The notes: a model not told the origin generated them from the sequence alone. 64,000 bases of DNA from Microglena sp. YARC (GCA_022414725.1 CM039467.1:16254043-16318042), one strand, 5' to 3'; positions 22,122 to 32,187 are shown, numbered from the stretch's first letter. Numbers and translations: made by a program.

Positions 22122-23223
22122 ATGAGTGCACTTCCTCAAAACATTACTAAAATCCATAGAATTGAGCCAATAGGAACAAAAACAGGTTTCCCCCAAACAC
22201 AGACCGTGTTTGAAATGACTGATGGCATTTGGGATTTTATCCAGTGTCAAGCTTTGTTCACTTTTAATTCGGATGGTGTTGCACCCAGGGGAATAGATTG
22301 CTTAATCAGTTCATTATCAGTTTCGTTTGATGACGTTGAGGTCCAGTCCATCAACAATTATCATCACCTCACAGGACTAATGGCTGTTCATAACACCCCT
22401 GCGACTTCCTCCAATATGTTGGTAATGCTCAGGCTGTGGATTTAATTTCCATGTCAGATGATGAGCCATATGTTATAGACCGTTTCCATGGTATCTTAGG
22501 TACCAAGGACTGTGTAATCAAAGGCAGGGTTCGAATCTGTATTGTTTGGGCAGATGATGCAGTATTGTTGAGAGACAATGATTCAACAAGCTATGAGATT
22601 TCCGATCTACACCTTATTGTTCGAAGTGAAATTCAAGACAATGTCACAGAACGTGTTGAATTTGACAACTTCTCATCCATGTTTCAACTCAATGAAAACG
22701 AAAAACAACAAACTAATATATACATTGCTTCCAGGGATATTGAGTATGCTATTGCAACGTTCATGACAGAAGATTTTCACTCCAAGACTTCAACCCAAGA
22801 CTATAACGGGACAAGCTACTATTTTTCACAAGGCATTCCAAGTATTCTAACAAATGATGCTCCAGTTTTATGTTGGTATTAGTGTCAACAATATACCTGT
22901 TGCAGACCACCCAATAAACTATTTCAGGGCAAATGAATACTTGGACATGATTTTTGACAATGACAACAGATCAATGGAACACATGACTACATTGACAAAG
23001 GATGGTACCCTATTAATACGAAGTGCAAGTACTATAGCAACTCGTCAGTGGGCCCTGGGTCTACCAATAGATTGTAATGGATGAAGACATACCCTATAAC
23101 ATCACATTTCACAGCACTGGTAATATCAACACGAGGAACTATTCACTTTTATTCGTCAAGTACAACTCTCTTTTGGAGATAGATACTGGTGAAAACGGCT
23201 CGAAATACTTTTTCACAAGGTAA
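22122..23223 (+). pseudogene. Second capsid-like (jelly-roll) protein, frameshifted
   Basis: The start is an ATG at 22,122 (MSALPQNITKIHRIEP) and the end a TAA at 23,221-23,223, about 365 residues in three frames. GIDCLISSLSVSFDDVEVQS followed by INNYHHLTGLM resembles the strand-turn region of double jelly-roll capsid proteins. The C-terminus, with DEDIPYNITFHSTGN and NYSLLFVKYNSLLEI, resembles their last strands. It is not a near copy of the upstream capsid gene. I infer a paralogous or specialised capsid protein; an unrelated vertex protein is possible. It is separate from the penton at 32,229. Confidence 0.6.
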
Positions 23224-23491
23224 TATATAAAATGGATAAATATTTGCTACCTCTCTGTCTAGAAACATGGCCCTAATAGAGCCATTCAATATGCCCAACC
23301 AGCTACAAACTATGTAGGTAGGAGAATGATCGACAACCGTTACATGAGACTGAGTTGCTGTGGGGTCGTCCTTTACCCAACAAGCCCAAAGCCATACACA
23401 TCCTGAGGACATCTCCTGTGGTTCCAAAATTCCAGTGATCATTTGTAAATTCCAGTAATTTTTTCTATTATTTTCTAACTTGAAATTATAT
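23224..23491 (+). other. Short region with at most a tiny reading frame
   Basis: An ATG at 23,268 (MALIEPFNMPNQLQT) stops after 16 codons. A frame shift would continue it as NYVGRRMIDNRYMRLSCCG to a stop near 23,406. It may be a very small frameshifted gene or just spacer. The longer open frame on the opposite strand (23,149-23,520) overlaps the capsid-like gene and is unlikely to be real. Confidence 0.35.
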
Positions 23492-23997
23492 ATGGAGGAT
23501 ATTGAACAACTCAGTAACAATTTGGAGGATGTGGAAGTGATTCAACCCAAAGCAAAGAGGGTCATGTCTCAGAAGCAGAAAGAGGTACTAGCAAGAGCAC
23601 GGGAAAAAGCTTGGGCCAAGAGAAAAGAATTAGGAGAAATCAGTAGACAAGAGAAAACAGCTCCAGAAACAGGAGAAACAAGTAAAGCAACAAGAAAAGG
23701 CTACTGAGATGAAAATTCGTAAGAAGGCAGTCAATAAGAAACTGAAGACAACTATTGTTGTTAGTGATGATGACTCTGACGAAGACGAACAGGTGATAAC
23801 AGATGATTCCCAGCCAGAATCAGAAGAAGTTGAAGTGAAACAGATGTCAAGACAAATTAAAAAACGCTTGAAACGTTACAAAAGTTCCAAAAATAAGCCA
23901 GGAGGAAACTGTTGAACTGTTTAGACAGAAAATAATGAATGATGGGAAACGACTGGCTTATCAATCACTCTTCCCTGGGTCACAATGCCCTTTTTAG
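23492..23997 (+). pseudogene. Charged viral protein (Lys/Arg and Asp/Glu rich), frameshifted
   Basis: The start is an ATG at 23,492 (MEDIEQLSNN). Then comes VMSQKQKEVLARAREKAWAK, a form of the short QKxxLxxARExx motif common in Polinton-like viruses and some large algal viruses. An acidic stretch DDDSDEDE follows near 23,770, then basic residues, and a C-terminal part FRQKIMNDGKRLAYQS ends at a TAG at 23,995-23,997. Two frame changes are present, near 23,700 and 23,890. The likely role is a virion or DNA-associated protein, by analogy only. It lies between the capsid genes and the ATPase. Confidence 0.65.
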
Positions 23998-24023
23998 TAA
24001 AATATTATGTCCTGTAAAAATAG

Positions 24024-24865
24024 ATGAATATCACAGAAAACGCAGTCAGTAATTTTATTCATAAAAAACTCGTTTATAAGCCAAACACTTACCCACAGTG
24101 TCTAAACACGTCTTTGCCACGCAACTATTTTGTATCCCTTTTCATTGGGAGCCGAGGGACTGGTAAAACATATTCTGTTTGCCAATTATTGAAACAATAT
24201 GAGCTTGCGGGTTTTGATGGCAAAAACAGGCTATGAGAATTCTTGTATTTTCACATACCCATGATGCAAATCCAGTATTCAATTGTCTGAAGATTCATCC
24301 TGATGATATTATAAGTAATTACAGTGACTCAAAGCTTTTAGAAGTTATAGAAGACATCAAACAAGAAAAACAAAACACTGCAGAATACAAGAAAGATTTG
24401 CAAGTTTGGGCAAAGTTTTTCAATGGAAAAATAGATGCATTGACATTTGATGAGATAGATTTTCTTGAGAGAACTGCATACCAAAAGCCTACTTGTAGAT
24501 ACCCAAACGGTGCAATAAATTATTTTGTATTGGATGATCTGGTGGGTAGTAGTGCATTCAAAAGTGTGGGTAAATCAGCATTGACAAACTTGGTTTTGAA
24601 GAACAGGCATTTGGGTATAAACATCATGATTTGCTCACAGAATTTGAAAGCTATACCCAAGAGCATCAGAACTAATACTTCATTGTTCGTTTTATTCAAG
24701 TTTGCATCAACCAAAATATTGGTAGATCTTCATGATGAAGTCAGTTCTACTCTCGACTTGAAGAAGTTTGAGAGGCTGTATATACATGCAACACAGGATG
24801 AGCATGACTCTCTTGTTATAGATTTCACAGGAGACAAACTAAATAGGTTCAAGAAAAAACTTTGA
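24024..24865 (+). pseudogene. A32/FtsK-type genome packaging ATPase, one frameshift
   Basis: This is the motor that pumps viral DNA into the capsid. The start is an ATG at 24,024 (MNITENAVSNF). Walker A GSRGTGKT is near 24,147, Walker B YFVLDDL near 24,533, and a C-terminal ICSQNLKAIPKSIRTN follows with the sensor polar residues expected in this family. The frame changes once, where an ATGA overlap at 24,233-24,236 joins the two open parts; family members read straight through this point (FSHTHDANP follows). The two parts give about 280 residues, normal for the family. This is the least damaged large viral gene. Confidence 0.9.
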
Positions 24866-24921
24866 TATTGTTCTGAACCTGCAATAAAACATTTTATTTT
24901 TTTCTAAATGATTGTTAAAGA

Positions 24922-25150
24922 ATGGCCTCTTTGACACAAGAATACAAGCAAACCAATGAATACAAAAACTTCAGAGCTGCAATTTTTAGACATGTCTCCT
25001 GGTCTACCTGAATACTTGGTAGATGTAGCTATTTCTGTACATATCAATAAACCATTGTTGTATAGGGACAAGAAAGCTATCAGGAAAGACTTGCTGAATA
25101 AAATCAAACCTGTTTCTGGTACTGAGGTTTTAGATGGCTTGGTTACAATA
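24922..25150 (+). pseudogene. Small viral protein of unknown function, cut near its 3' end by the copia insertion
   Basis: An ATG at 24,922 (MASLTQEYKQTNEYKN) and a second frame reading PGLPEYLVDVAISVHINKPL then LLNKIKPVSGTEVLDGLVTI are probably one gene with a frame change near 24,990. The last sense codons before the retrotransposon are at 25,150. Beyond the insertion (32,193) the same frame meets a stop within about 5 codons, so only the extreme C-terminus was displaced. I recognise no domain. It lies between the packaging ATPase and the penton gene. Confidence 0.55.
25146..25150. repeat. Target-site duplication CAATA, left copy
   Basis: CAATA directly precedes the left LTR and occurs again right after the other LTR at 32,188-32,192. 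Five bases is the usual copia duplication, so this is direct proof of insertion into the virus. Confidence 0.95.
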
Positions 25151-25544
25151 TATCAGCTATTAAGCACTTCTAAGAGTGGACAGAGATGTATGCAGCGGAG
25201 ACAGACGCGCCAATCTATACACAGAGACGAGAATAACGTTACAAGCAAGGACGTACACTAAAGGACACCAGCGGTGGGCGAAGTGGATGCCTGTAACCTG
25301 AATAGACCCTAAGCCCGGATCTTGTCATCCTGACACCGTTTAACACAGGACATGTCAGGGAGAGACCGATAAGACACAGAGAGACAGGCAGTCAATAGGA
25401 AGCTGACACTGAGTCACTAAAGGATGACTCAGTTCTACGGGAAGCTATCACTATGGGAAGCTATCAGGGCCGATAGTTCTAAGGGAGTACATAAGTAGTC
25501 ACCAAGTCATAAAACGCTTGAGAGCACCGCAATTCATGCTGACA
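25151..25544 (-). repeat. Copia LTR, 3' LTR of the nested element
   Basis: This 394-bp LTR reads on the minus strand from TGTCAGCATGAATTGCGG to GCTGATA. It contains the family TATA-like segment TGTATAGATTGG. The termini are TG...TA within the imperfect short inverted repeat TGTCAGC/GCTGATA. Confidence 0.97.
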
Positions 25545-25607
25545 CTCCACCTATGACACAGGTGACATACAATACTACTACTCCACCTATGGCACTGGGG
25601 ACATAGA
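25545..25607 (-). promoter_or_regulatory. Duplicated polypurine tract beside the 3' LTR
   Basis: On the minus strand CATAGGTGGAG abuts the 3' LTR and occurs a second time 36 bp upstream, inside a direct repeat containing ATGTCCCCAGTGCCATAGG or ATGTCACCTGTGTCATAGG. The copy touching the LTR fits the plus-strand DNA primer. The same doubling is seen in elements B and C. Confidence 0.6.
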
Positions 25608-25866
25608 ACTATATGTAACAGATTAAAAAAAAAAATTAAAGAACTCCGAAAAAACGAGAGAACTTCAAATGTAACCCAAAGGGTGTAAATGAAGGAATGG
25701 ACCAAGGCAAAATACCAAAGAGTGCCAAGGGAGAAAAGAGGATAACCGAATATCAATGACGGGTAACAACGGTATAGAAACCCGATCCGGGAATAGGAAC
25801 CTAATGCCATACAATGATAACCAAAAAAACAAGAAACGTATGTAACCAAAAGACTAAAAAATGACC

Positions 25867-26394
25867 CTAAGAAGTAGCGGTCATTCCAAGCATACGGACA
25901 AACCGCCAGAACACAGCAGGATCAAGGGGCTTGGTGAAGGGGTCAGCACAGTTATCCACAGTGTTAACATAGGCAACAGCCAGTTGGCCGTCCTCCACCA
26001 GCTCCTTGATGTAGTGATGAATAACATCAATGTGCTTGCTGCGAGGCAGAAGCTGCCAGTCAGTGGCCCAACTCAGGGAACCTAAGTTGTCACCCTGAAT
26101 TGTAACCAAAGCACAAGGCAGACCCAGATCCACCCTCAATTTCTTCAACCATTGGACCTCCCTGGCAGCCTGGGACAGGGCCTGATACTCAGCCTCACTA
26201 GAGCTAATAGCAACAGTAGGCTGTCGCTTGCTCATCCAGTTAACAATGCACCCACCAGCTAGAACTGCAAAGCCAGTCTGAGATCTCCTGTCAGACCCAT
26301 CATCAGCATAAGATGAGTCACTAAAGACAGTAAAAGTGAAATCAGGGCTGTGGGTGTAAGTGAGACCCAGGTGAGAATGTGTTCTCAAATACAA
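25867..26394 (-). CDS. pol: Copia RNase H domain (nested element)
   Basis: This is the C-terminal domain of pol; it degrades the RNA strand of the RNA-DNA hybrid. The acidic landmarks are FSDSSYADD near 26,310, SSSEAEYQAL near 26,200 and QGDN near 26,090. The end LDPAVFWRFVRMLGMT is followed by a stop at 25,867. It is open throughout, but in a different frame from the RT part; one base is missing or extra near 26,390, where the RT frame ends in a nonsense tail. Confidence 0.9.
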   Translation of the reverse strand: MYLRTHSHLGLTYTHSPDFTFTVFSDSSYADDGSDRRSQTGFAVLAGGCIVNWMSKRQPTVAISSSEAEYQALSQAAREVQWLKKLRVDLGLPCALVTIQGDNLGSLSWATDWQLLPRSKHIDVIHHYIKELVEDGQLAVAYVNTVDNCADPFTKPLDPAVFWRFVRMLGMTATS

Positions 26395-27962
26395 GAGTAA
26401 CCGTTTGGCAGCCCCCAGAGAGGGACTGTAGGGTGAGCAGAGAACCTGGATAAATAGCTAACAGCAAAGGAAATATCAGGCCTGGTGCAAGTGGCCAGGT
26501 ATAGCAAAGCACCTACAAGAGAGAGGTACTGGCTATTAGACGGCAGGGGCTCTCCAGGGGCGTCAGAAACAGTGGATTTGGCCATGGGAGCAGCAAACTT
26601 GGGTGGGGCAGCAGCAGTAAGACCAAACTGCTCCACCAGATCAACAATGTAGGTGTGCTGAGAGAGATTGATCTGAACACACCTGCCTTCAGAGTCAAGG
26701 GTAACATCCATGTCCAAAGAGAGGAACTGAATTGGAACACCCATCTCTTTGACCTCCCAGCCAGCTGCTTCCATTGCCTGGATCAGCAACACATACCTAT
26801 CCAGCTCACTAAAAGCACAGATAAAGTCATCAACATAGGTCAGGACATAGCTCCATTCACCATCAGAATCCTTCCTAAAGTACAGAGCAGGTTCTGCCTT
26901 GCACATAGTAAAGCCATGAGCAACCAGAACCCGCTTGACATCCCTACTCCAAGCTCTGGGTGCTTGCTTCAATCCATAAAGGGACTTGATCAGTTTGCAG
27001 ACAAGTGGAACACCGTTGGGACCAAGGTGCCTAAAGCCCTCAGGCTGGTGGCAGTACAGGTCCAGACCAGGCTCCAGCTTGGCATTTAGGAATGCAGTCT
27101 TGATGTCTAGCTGCCGAACAAACATCTTCCTATGAGTGATGGCAGCCAGGAGCACCCTAAGACCTGCTTTGGAGGAGACAGGGGCATATACATCATGAAA
27201 ATCCAGCCCAGGACGCTGCAGAAAACCACGGACCACAAAACGTGCCTTGAAGCGTATAGTACCATCAACACCAATCTTCTTCACAAATAACCACCTGCCA
27301 GACAGGATCTTCTGCTTACGAGGCTGTGGAGTGAGAACCCATGTACCATGGGCATGAAGGGAAGCCATCTCATCCTTCATGGCAAGAAGCCATTGATCCC
27401 TGTCAGGGTTGGTATGCAACATGGCAGCTTTGTAGGTCAGTTCAGTGGTGGATGCAACAGATGCTCCCACGTACAAGCAGTTTACTTGTACATGGGCAGC
27501 GGGGGTATCAGCAGTATCAGCAGTAACCATTAGTAAAGCCCCCAGTGCAGAACTACTGCCTGGTTGAACAGGGCCGGCCTTCTTTGCCTCTAAATCAACG
27601 AAGCCTGGGTCGACCGGAACACCCCAGCCATACGCAGTATCGGAGCCTGACCACGGTTCAAGATCATCACTTGCATCATCTGCAACGGCTACATCATCAC
27701 CCGGACTCCTGAGTAATCTATCAGAGACGGCAGGAGGTGAAGCGTTCACCAACTCCATCGAGCTATCAGTGATGATGGGAGTATGATGACTAGTAGGCAA
27801 TGGATCTAACAAAGGATCCACTATGGTCTGAGTTGGTGTAAATCCAACGACTTCACCGACGGAATGTGACGCAGAGGAGGGCCTGGCGACCCCCTGAGAT
27901 TCGGCTAAGATTTTGTCCGTAGGAGCCGCAGAAACTCGCCCGCCCAGTGTGTTCTCACGCAA
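26385..27962 (-). CDS. pol: Copia reverse transcriptase (nested element)
   Basis: An open frame of 525 codons. The N-terminal 170 residues are a variable acidic linker (YGWGVPVDPGFVDLEA). The RT begins near WLLAMKDEMASLHAHGTW, a hallmark of Ty1/copia, and continues with RQLDIKTAFLNAKLEPGLDL and SLYGLKQAPRAW. The catalytic LTYVDDFICAF has its YVDD at 26,826-26,837. It copies retrotransposon RNA into DNA. The frame overlaps the integrase frame at its 5' end (27,905-27,962) and the RNase H frame at its 3' end, each by one shift. Confidence 0.93.
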   Translation of the reverse strand: MRENTLGGRVSAAPTDKILAESQGVARPSSASHSVGEVVGFTPTQTIVDPLLDPLPTSHHTPIITDSSMELVNASPPAVSDRLLRSPGDDVAVADDASDDLEPWSGSDTAYGWGVPVDPGFVDLEAKKAGPVQPGSSSALGALLMVTADTADTPAAHVQVNCLYVGASVASTTELTYKAAMLHTNPDRDQWLLAMKDEMASLHAHGTWVLTPQPRKQKILSGRWLFVKKIGVDGTIRFKARFVVRGFLQRPGLDFHDVYAPVSSKAGLRVLLAAITHRKMFVRQLDIKTAFLNAKLEPGLDLYCHQPEGFRHLGPNGVPLVCKLIKSLYGLKQAPRAWSRDVKRVLVAHGFTMCKAEPALYFRKDSDGEWSYVLTYVDDFICAFSELDRYVLLIQAMEAAGWEVKEMGVPIQFLSLDMDVTLDSEGRCVQINLSQHTYIVDLVEQFGLTAAAPPKFAAPMAKSTVSDAPGEPLPSNSQYLSLVGALLYLATCTRPDISFAVSYLSRFSAHPTVPLWGLPNGYSCI

Positions 27963-29194
27963 AACTGTACCACTGGCCCCGACCTAGGTCGCAGAGTCAT
28001 CCTATGGCCAGGACAGTGGTCAACAATTGGGGAAGACAAAGGGTCTAGGGAATCAACCGCAACCTCAGGCATGTGTCCGTTGATGGCGGCAGGGATGCTA
28101 GAGACATATGGCGACCCATCATAGGGAGTTAGCCCAGGAATGCAGTTATGATCAAACTGCTCATAGAAAAGTACATCACGACTCTCTACTACCTGGCGTA
28201 ACTTAGGAACCCAAACAAAATAACCCTTACTCACCAGAGAATGCCCAACCAGTCTACCAGATAACGCCCTTTCGTCTAGCTTATTACGTTTCTTCCCATT
28301 GACTAGAGTAACATAGCAGGGGCATCCAAACACACGTAATAACGACACATCAGGTTTCACCCCATAAAACAACTCAAAGGGTGTCTTGCGTCCCTGGTTA
28401 GGCAGACGGTTTCTAAGGTAACAAGCATCCAGGAAGGCATAGGGCCAAAAGGACTTAGTAAGCTTAGACTCCAAGTGGATACTCCTAGCTATATTCTGAA
28501 GGACCCCATTATACCTTTCCACAGTTGCATTCTGTTGTGCAGTGTATGCCAAAGACAACTCATGTACTGCCCCAACCGATTCTAACCAATCCTCGAACCA
28601 TTTAACTATAAACTCTTTAGCCCTGTCAGATCTCAGACACTTAAAGGCAAACCCCTGCAGCTGATTTGACCATCTGATGATGATAGTCTGGACTGCTAAG
28701 GGAGCTTCATCCTTGGTCCTCAAGCACAATACCTCAGCATAGCCAGAGAATTGGTCTACAAGGCACAAGATATAAAACTCCCCACGAAGACCCCTAATAT
28801 GAACCGGTCCCATGATATCCAAGTGAAGGCGTTGGAGGGGTGCAAGGACCTCAGTCATGCTTTCTTTAGGAAAAGGGAGACGCTTTCCCTTAGCCTTTTG
28901 ACAAGCATCACATGGGATCTTACCCATCTTTTGTACTTGATGAAGGCTGAGGGGTAAGTTCTTAACCATACCACGCTTGACAAGGTTGTGCAAGGCATCA
29001 TAACCGGGATGACCCAGTCGCCTATGCCACAACCATGCAGGAGTGGTAGGGATAATAACTCCACCGTCCTCATCAACATCAAGTGCAAAAGCTGGATAAT
29101 ATTCAGCAACCCTCAAACAACGACTGGAGGTGTGACAAGGCCTACATGCAAACTTATACACACCATCACTGGAAGCAGGAAAGGACCAGAGCAC
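27905..29194 (-). CDS. pol: Copia integrase (nested element)
   Basis: This open frame carries the pre-integrase zinc finger WLWHRRLGHPGYDALHNL...CDACQKAKG (H-H-C-C). The DDE core follows: HLDIMGP for the first Asp, CLRSDRAKEF for the second and QQNATVERYNG for the Glu. The copia C-terminal GKKRNKLDERALSGRLVGHS comes next. It inserts the cDNA into the genome. Fully open for 429 codons, with a frame change to RT near 27,930. The first residues belong to the end of the protease spacer. Confidence 0.92.
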   Translation of the reverse strand: MLWSFPASSDGVYKFACRPCHTSSRCLRVAEYYPAFALDVDEDGGVIIPTTPAWLWHRRLGHPGYDALHNLVKRGMVKNLPLSLHQVQKMGKIPCDACQKAKGKRLPFPKESMTEVLAPLQRLHLDIMGPVHIRGLRGEFYILCLVDQFSGYAEVLCLRTKDEAPLAVQTIIIRWSNQLQGFAFKCLRSDRAKEFIVKWFEDWLESVGAVHELSLAYTAQQNATVERYNGVLQNIARSIHLESKLTKSFWPYAFLDACYLRNRLPNQGRKTPFELFYGVKPDVSLLRVFGCPCYVTLVNGKKRNKLDERALSGRLVGHSLVSKGYFVWVPKLRQVVESRDVLFYEQFDHNCIPGLTPYDGSPYVSSIPAAINGHMPEVAVDSLDPLSSPIVDHCPGHRMTLRPRSGPVVQFCVRTHWAGEFLRLLRTKS

Positions 29195-29516
29195 AGAAGA
29201 GCCCTGAGTGGCAGTACAACTAATACTATCAAAAGCAATCTTGCAGTGGAGGGAATGAGCTACAGCATTTACGGACAGGAGATTTACTGGACAGTGGGGT
29301 ATGTATAGAACATTGGTTAAGGTGATTCATGTTGGTAACCAATCACTACATAACACAATGGACCCCATACCCTCTGACCGTTGAATCACCCCATCAGCAA
29401 ATCGAACTGCAGGCCCAACAGCAGAGGATTCAAACACAGTGAACAACGACCTATCACCTGTGATTGACATCCCAGCTCCCGAGTCCACATGCCAGATACC
29501 TTCAGAAAGACTTGGG
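29195..29516 (-). CDS. pol: Copia protease region (nested element)
   Basis: A reading frame SPSLSEGIWHVDSGAGMSIT begins just inside 29,516; its DSGAG active site is near 29,480. It continues with SLFTVFESSAVGPAVRFADG. This aspartic protease matures Gag and Pol. It is read in the +1 frame relative to gag. A frameshift or stop lies near 29,335, before the integrase frame. Confidence 0.75.
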
Positions 29517-29567
29517 CTGCAAATGTTTGAGAACTTAGTCGTGCAAGAAAAATAGGACAGAGCTTAC
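29517..29567 (-). other. Candidate 51-nt intron between copia gag and pol
   Basis: Right after the gag stop TAG (29,571-29,573) the minus strand reads GAG|GTAAGC and 51 bases later TTTGCAG|CC, with a branch-like GACTAAG between. Removing it would delete a TAA that otherwise blocks the +1 pol frame. Element B has GTACGC and GTCTGCAG at the same places, and its +1 frame is open without splicing. Splicing is inference from consensus signals only. Confidence 0.35.
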
Positions 29568-29570
29568 CTC

Positions 29571-31756
29571 CTAGTTCTTTGAAATGGCGTACCCATCGAT
29601 CTGAGCCTGCAAGGACGACAGCTGCTTACGTGTAAGCGACCCTGGAAGGGCCAAAGCTACGGGCACCGGTTCAGAACCAGGTGCACGTCCCTTGGCCTTT
29701 CTGAGTTCCGGATACTTTGTAAAGCAGCGGTCTTCCGAGTGGCTCGTTTTCGAACGACAGGGTCCCCAAGTGCAATCCAAGCGCCTCTTGGTGCCCCCGG
29801 AACTCTGAGAACCAGATCCCTTGCCCCGCTGGAAAGCAGCATTAGCAGGGATCTGGGGAGGGTCGCGGGACCAGCCAGGATGCCTTGGATCAGACCTGGG
29901 GAGAGACACATTTAAGAAATCTAACGATCTATAAGCATCAAGACAAGACCAGTAGTCTACGGTCTTATTCTGGTACAACTCAAAGCCAAACTGGAGGCGC
30001 AGCGAATCGAATCGAGGGTGAGTGATGCCATTGATTATAGTGTGCATCGCGTGACGCTGCGGCTGCGGGTATCCCGCACTGCGAAGATCAGTGCACAACT
30101 GCCGCACCCTGTGAAAGAACACATCCACGGGTTCAGAGTTGTTCATGGTCACACTACGAAGCTCAACAAGCATGAGGGGAACCCGAGCAGCAAGGGCATC
30201 AGAATGCTGCCTCTTGATATGCAGTAAGATATCGCGAGGTGTAGCAAAATCCTGATACACCTGTACCATCGGTTCCGTCATGTGCGCGAGCATCATGGTG
30301 AGACACATGAACTCCTGGCGTGCAAGGGGCAGGGTACTAAATCCTAACAGTGCAGGATCTACACGAGTCTGACTAGGAGAGGCAGGTGGTGAGGCAACAG
30401 GCGAAAACGGCGTGGCATCATACATAGCGCGAACCGACAGAAAGTACTCGGCAGCGATGCCAGCATCATATGCACGCTGGTCATCAAGGTTTCTTAATCT
30501 CATCCAAAGAACTCGCAACATTTACGAGTAGCTCAAAATCTGGCCTAGGAGGTACAAAGCTGAGAGGAACTTTGGCAAACTGGTACTTGCGTAGATTTGC
30601 ATTTCGAACTCCCAATCCACCAGGAGGGGGGTAGTCAATCCCTGCCTGCACAGGCCCCAGATAAGCACGGCATGCATGACCCAACTCAGAGAACACCATC
30701 ACTCGCCTAGCCCGCCCCTTCGTATCTAGATTAGCCCGAGTGGCAGCCTGATCCATCCTACCGTACAAAGTGCGGTCCAAGAAGTCACCAGCTTTCTGCG
30801 CCTGGCGAATTTGGCGGCAACTCCGCACATCCATGCGCGAAGGTGTGGAGCCATCAAGCAGGTGCTCCCAGGATAAGCATCCCAGCGAGCGATTCGGGTA
30901 GTAGGGCAGGGGGGGAGGAAAAGGAGAAGGGGCAGGAGGCTGCTCCACCGGTGGAGGTGGAGGTGGATTCAGGGAGGGGCCAGCAGCATCGCTGTGGACA
31001 CTCGAGGCAGCAGCAGCAGTCTCACGAGACCGCGTGTGGTAGCCAGCCAGAGCTCGCTCAGAAGGGTTGCGAACAAAGGGGAGGGGAGGAATCAAAGGAC
31101 CAAGTGACGAGCTTCTCAGCAAAGTCGGCATAGCCAACTCAGGTACCGCAGGTGGATGCGGAGGAGCAGTCGGAGGCTTGTAGACAGGAGGAGGAGGAGG
31201 AGGAGGAGGAGGAGCCGACTGGTGCTCAAACACCGGAGACTCAAAAAACACGAGTGGCAGTGGAAGGTGTGACTCCACCGAAGTCACCACTCCGCGCACT
31301 CTGTAGGTCTTCCTCTTCGTCGTCATCGTCATCCTCAGTGTAGTAGCCATCTTCATGCTTATGGCGAGCCAGATCAGCATTGTCATACTCAAAACGGGCA
31401 TCAGGAGGCGGAGGAGAAGACTTGTATTTGATGATCTGAGTCGAGACGCAGCATAGACGCATCAGAATATCCTCTACCTCAGGAAGGAGGCGTTGGACAA
31501 GAGGAGAAGGAGGGAGAGAAATGGAGGTTTGGTAGGGGGGGATGTCTTCCATGATGGCGGAAGGAGACTCATCTAAGGCAGCAGAGGCCGCTGGCGCGCA
31601 ATCATCAAGCCAATCAGTGGGAACACGAGTCTTGAACGGAAGAATGCGGTCGCAGCCATTGGATACAATGACGCTCTCCATACCGCGCGACCAAGACAAA
31701 CCATTCTGTGGGGTTAGCTTTTCGAAGCCGGCAGGAGGCCCACGCGGAAGTTGCAT
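29571..31756 (-). pseudogene. gag: Copia gag in three frames (nested element)
   Basis: The start is an ATG at 31,756 (MQLPRGPPAGFEKL). The first open part ends near 31,241 in an acidic tract, the second (30,484-31,401) is rich in proline and holds SWEHLLDGSTPSR, and the third (29,571-30,521) holds the conserved VYQDFATPRDILL. The third also carries the variant zinc knuckle CTWGPCRSKTSHSEDRC with spacing C-x4-C-x5-H-x4-C, and closes at a TAG. Together these make about 720 residues. Gag forms the virus-like particle and binds RNA. The two internal frame changes near 31,300 and 30,500 would prevent full-length product unless they are sequence errors. Confidence 0.88.
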
Positions 31757-31773
31757 TATAAAGCAGTGGTAGA

Positions 31774-31793
31774 TCGAGATGAAGCCCAGAACC
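31774..31793 (-). promoter_or_regulatory. Candidate primer-binding site of the nested copia element
   Basis: Directly after the 5' LTR the minus strand reads GGTTCTGGGCTTCATC. The other family copies have GGTTACGGGCTT (11,988) and GGTCATGGGCTC (3,846). There is no TGG start complementary to a tRNA CCA end. The shared form GGTTATGGGC would pair with an initiator-Met anticodon loop, as in Drosophila copia half-tRNA priming. This is a tentative reading. Confidence 0.35.
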
Positions 31794-32187
31794 TATCAGC
31801 TATTAAGCACTTCTAAGAGTGGACAGAGATGTATGCAGCGGAGACAGACGCGCCAATCTATACACAGAGACGAGAATAACGTTACAAGCAAGGACGTACA
31901 CTAAAGGACACCAGCGGTGGGCGAAGTGGATGCCTGTAACCTGAATAGACCCTAAGCCCGGATCTTGTCACCCTGACACCGTTTAACACAGGACATGTCA
32001 GGGAGAGACCGATAAGACACAGAGAGACAGGCAGTCAATAGGAAGCTGACACTGAGTCACTAAAGGATGACTCAGTTCTACGGGAAGCTATCACTATGGG
32101 AAGCTATCAGGGCCGATAGTTCTAAGGGAGTACATAAGTAGTCACCAAGTCATAAAACGCTTGAGAGCACCGCAATTCATGCTGACA
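31794..32187 (-). repeat. Copia LTR, 5' LTR of the nested element
   Basis: 394 bp, identical to 25,151-25,544 apart from one base by my reading. The minus-strand promoter for the element would lie here, with the TATA-like TGTATAGATTGG near the end facing gag. CAATA follows at 32,188-32,192. Confidence 0.97.

Larger units (their letters stand above)
25151..32187 (-). mobile_element. Young Ty1/copia retrotransposon nested in the virus
   Basis: This 7,037-bp element is in minus orientation with two 394-bp LTRs that I find to differ at a single base (T versus C in TTGTCATCCTGAC / TTGTCACCCTGAC). It has a perfect 5-bp target duplication. Gag, protease, integrase, RT and RNase H are all present in copia order. 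Despite the near-identical LTRs the coding region has about five changes of frame. It is the best copy of the family that also makes up elements A-D. It inserted after the virus was already in place. Confidence 0.97.

Noticed and set aside
23149..23520. 123-codon minus-strand frame between viral genes
   Set aside because: It overlaps the end of the capsid-like gene and the start of the charged protein on the other strand and has no recognisable motif; the rightward arm is otherwise all plus.
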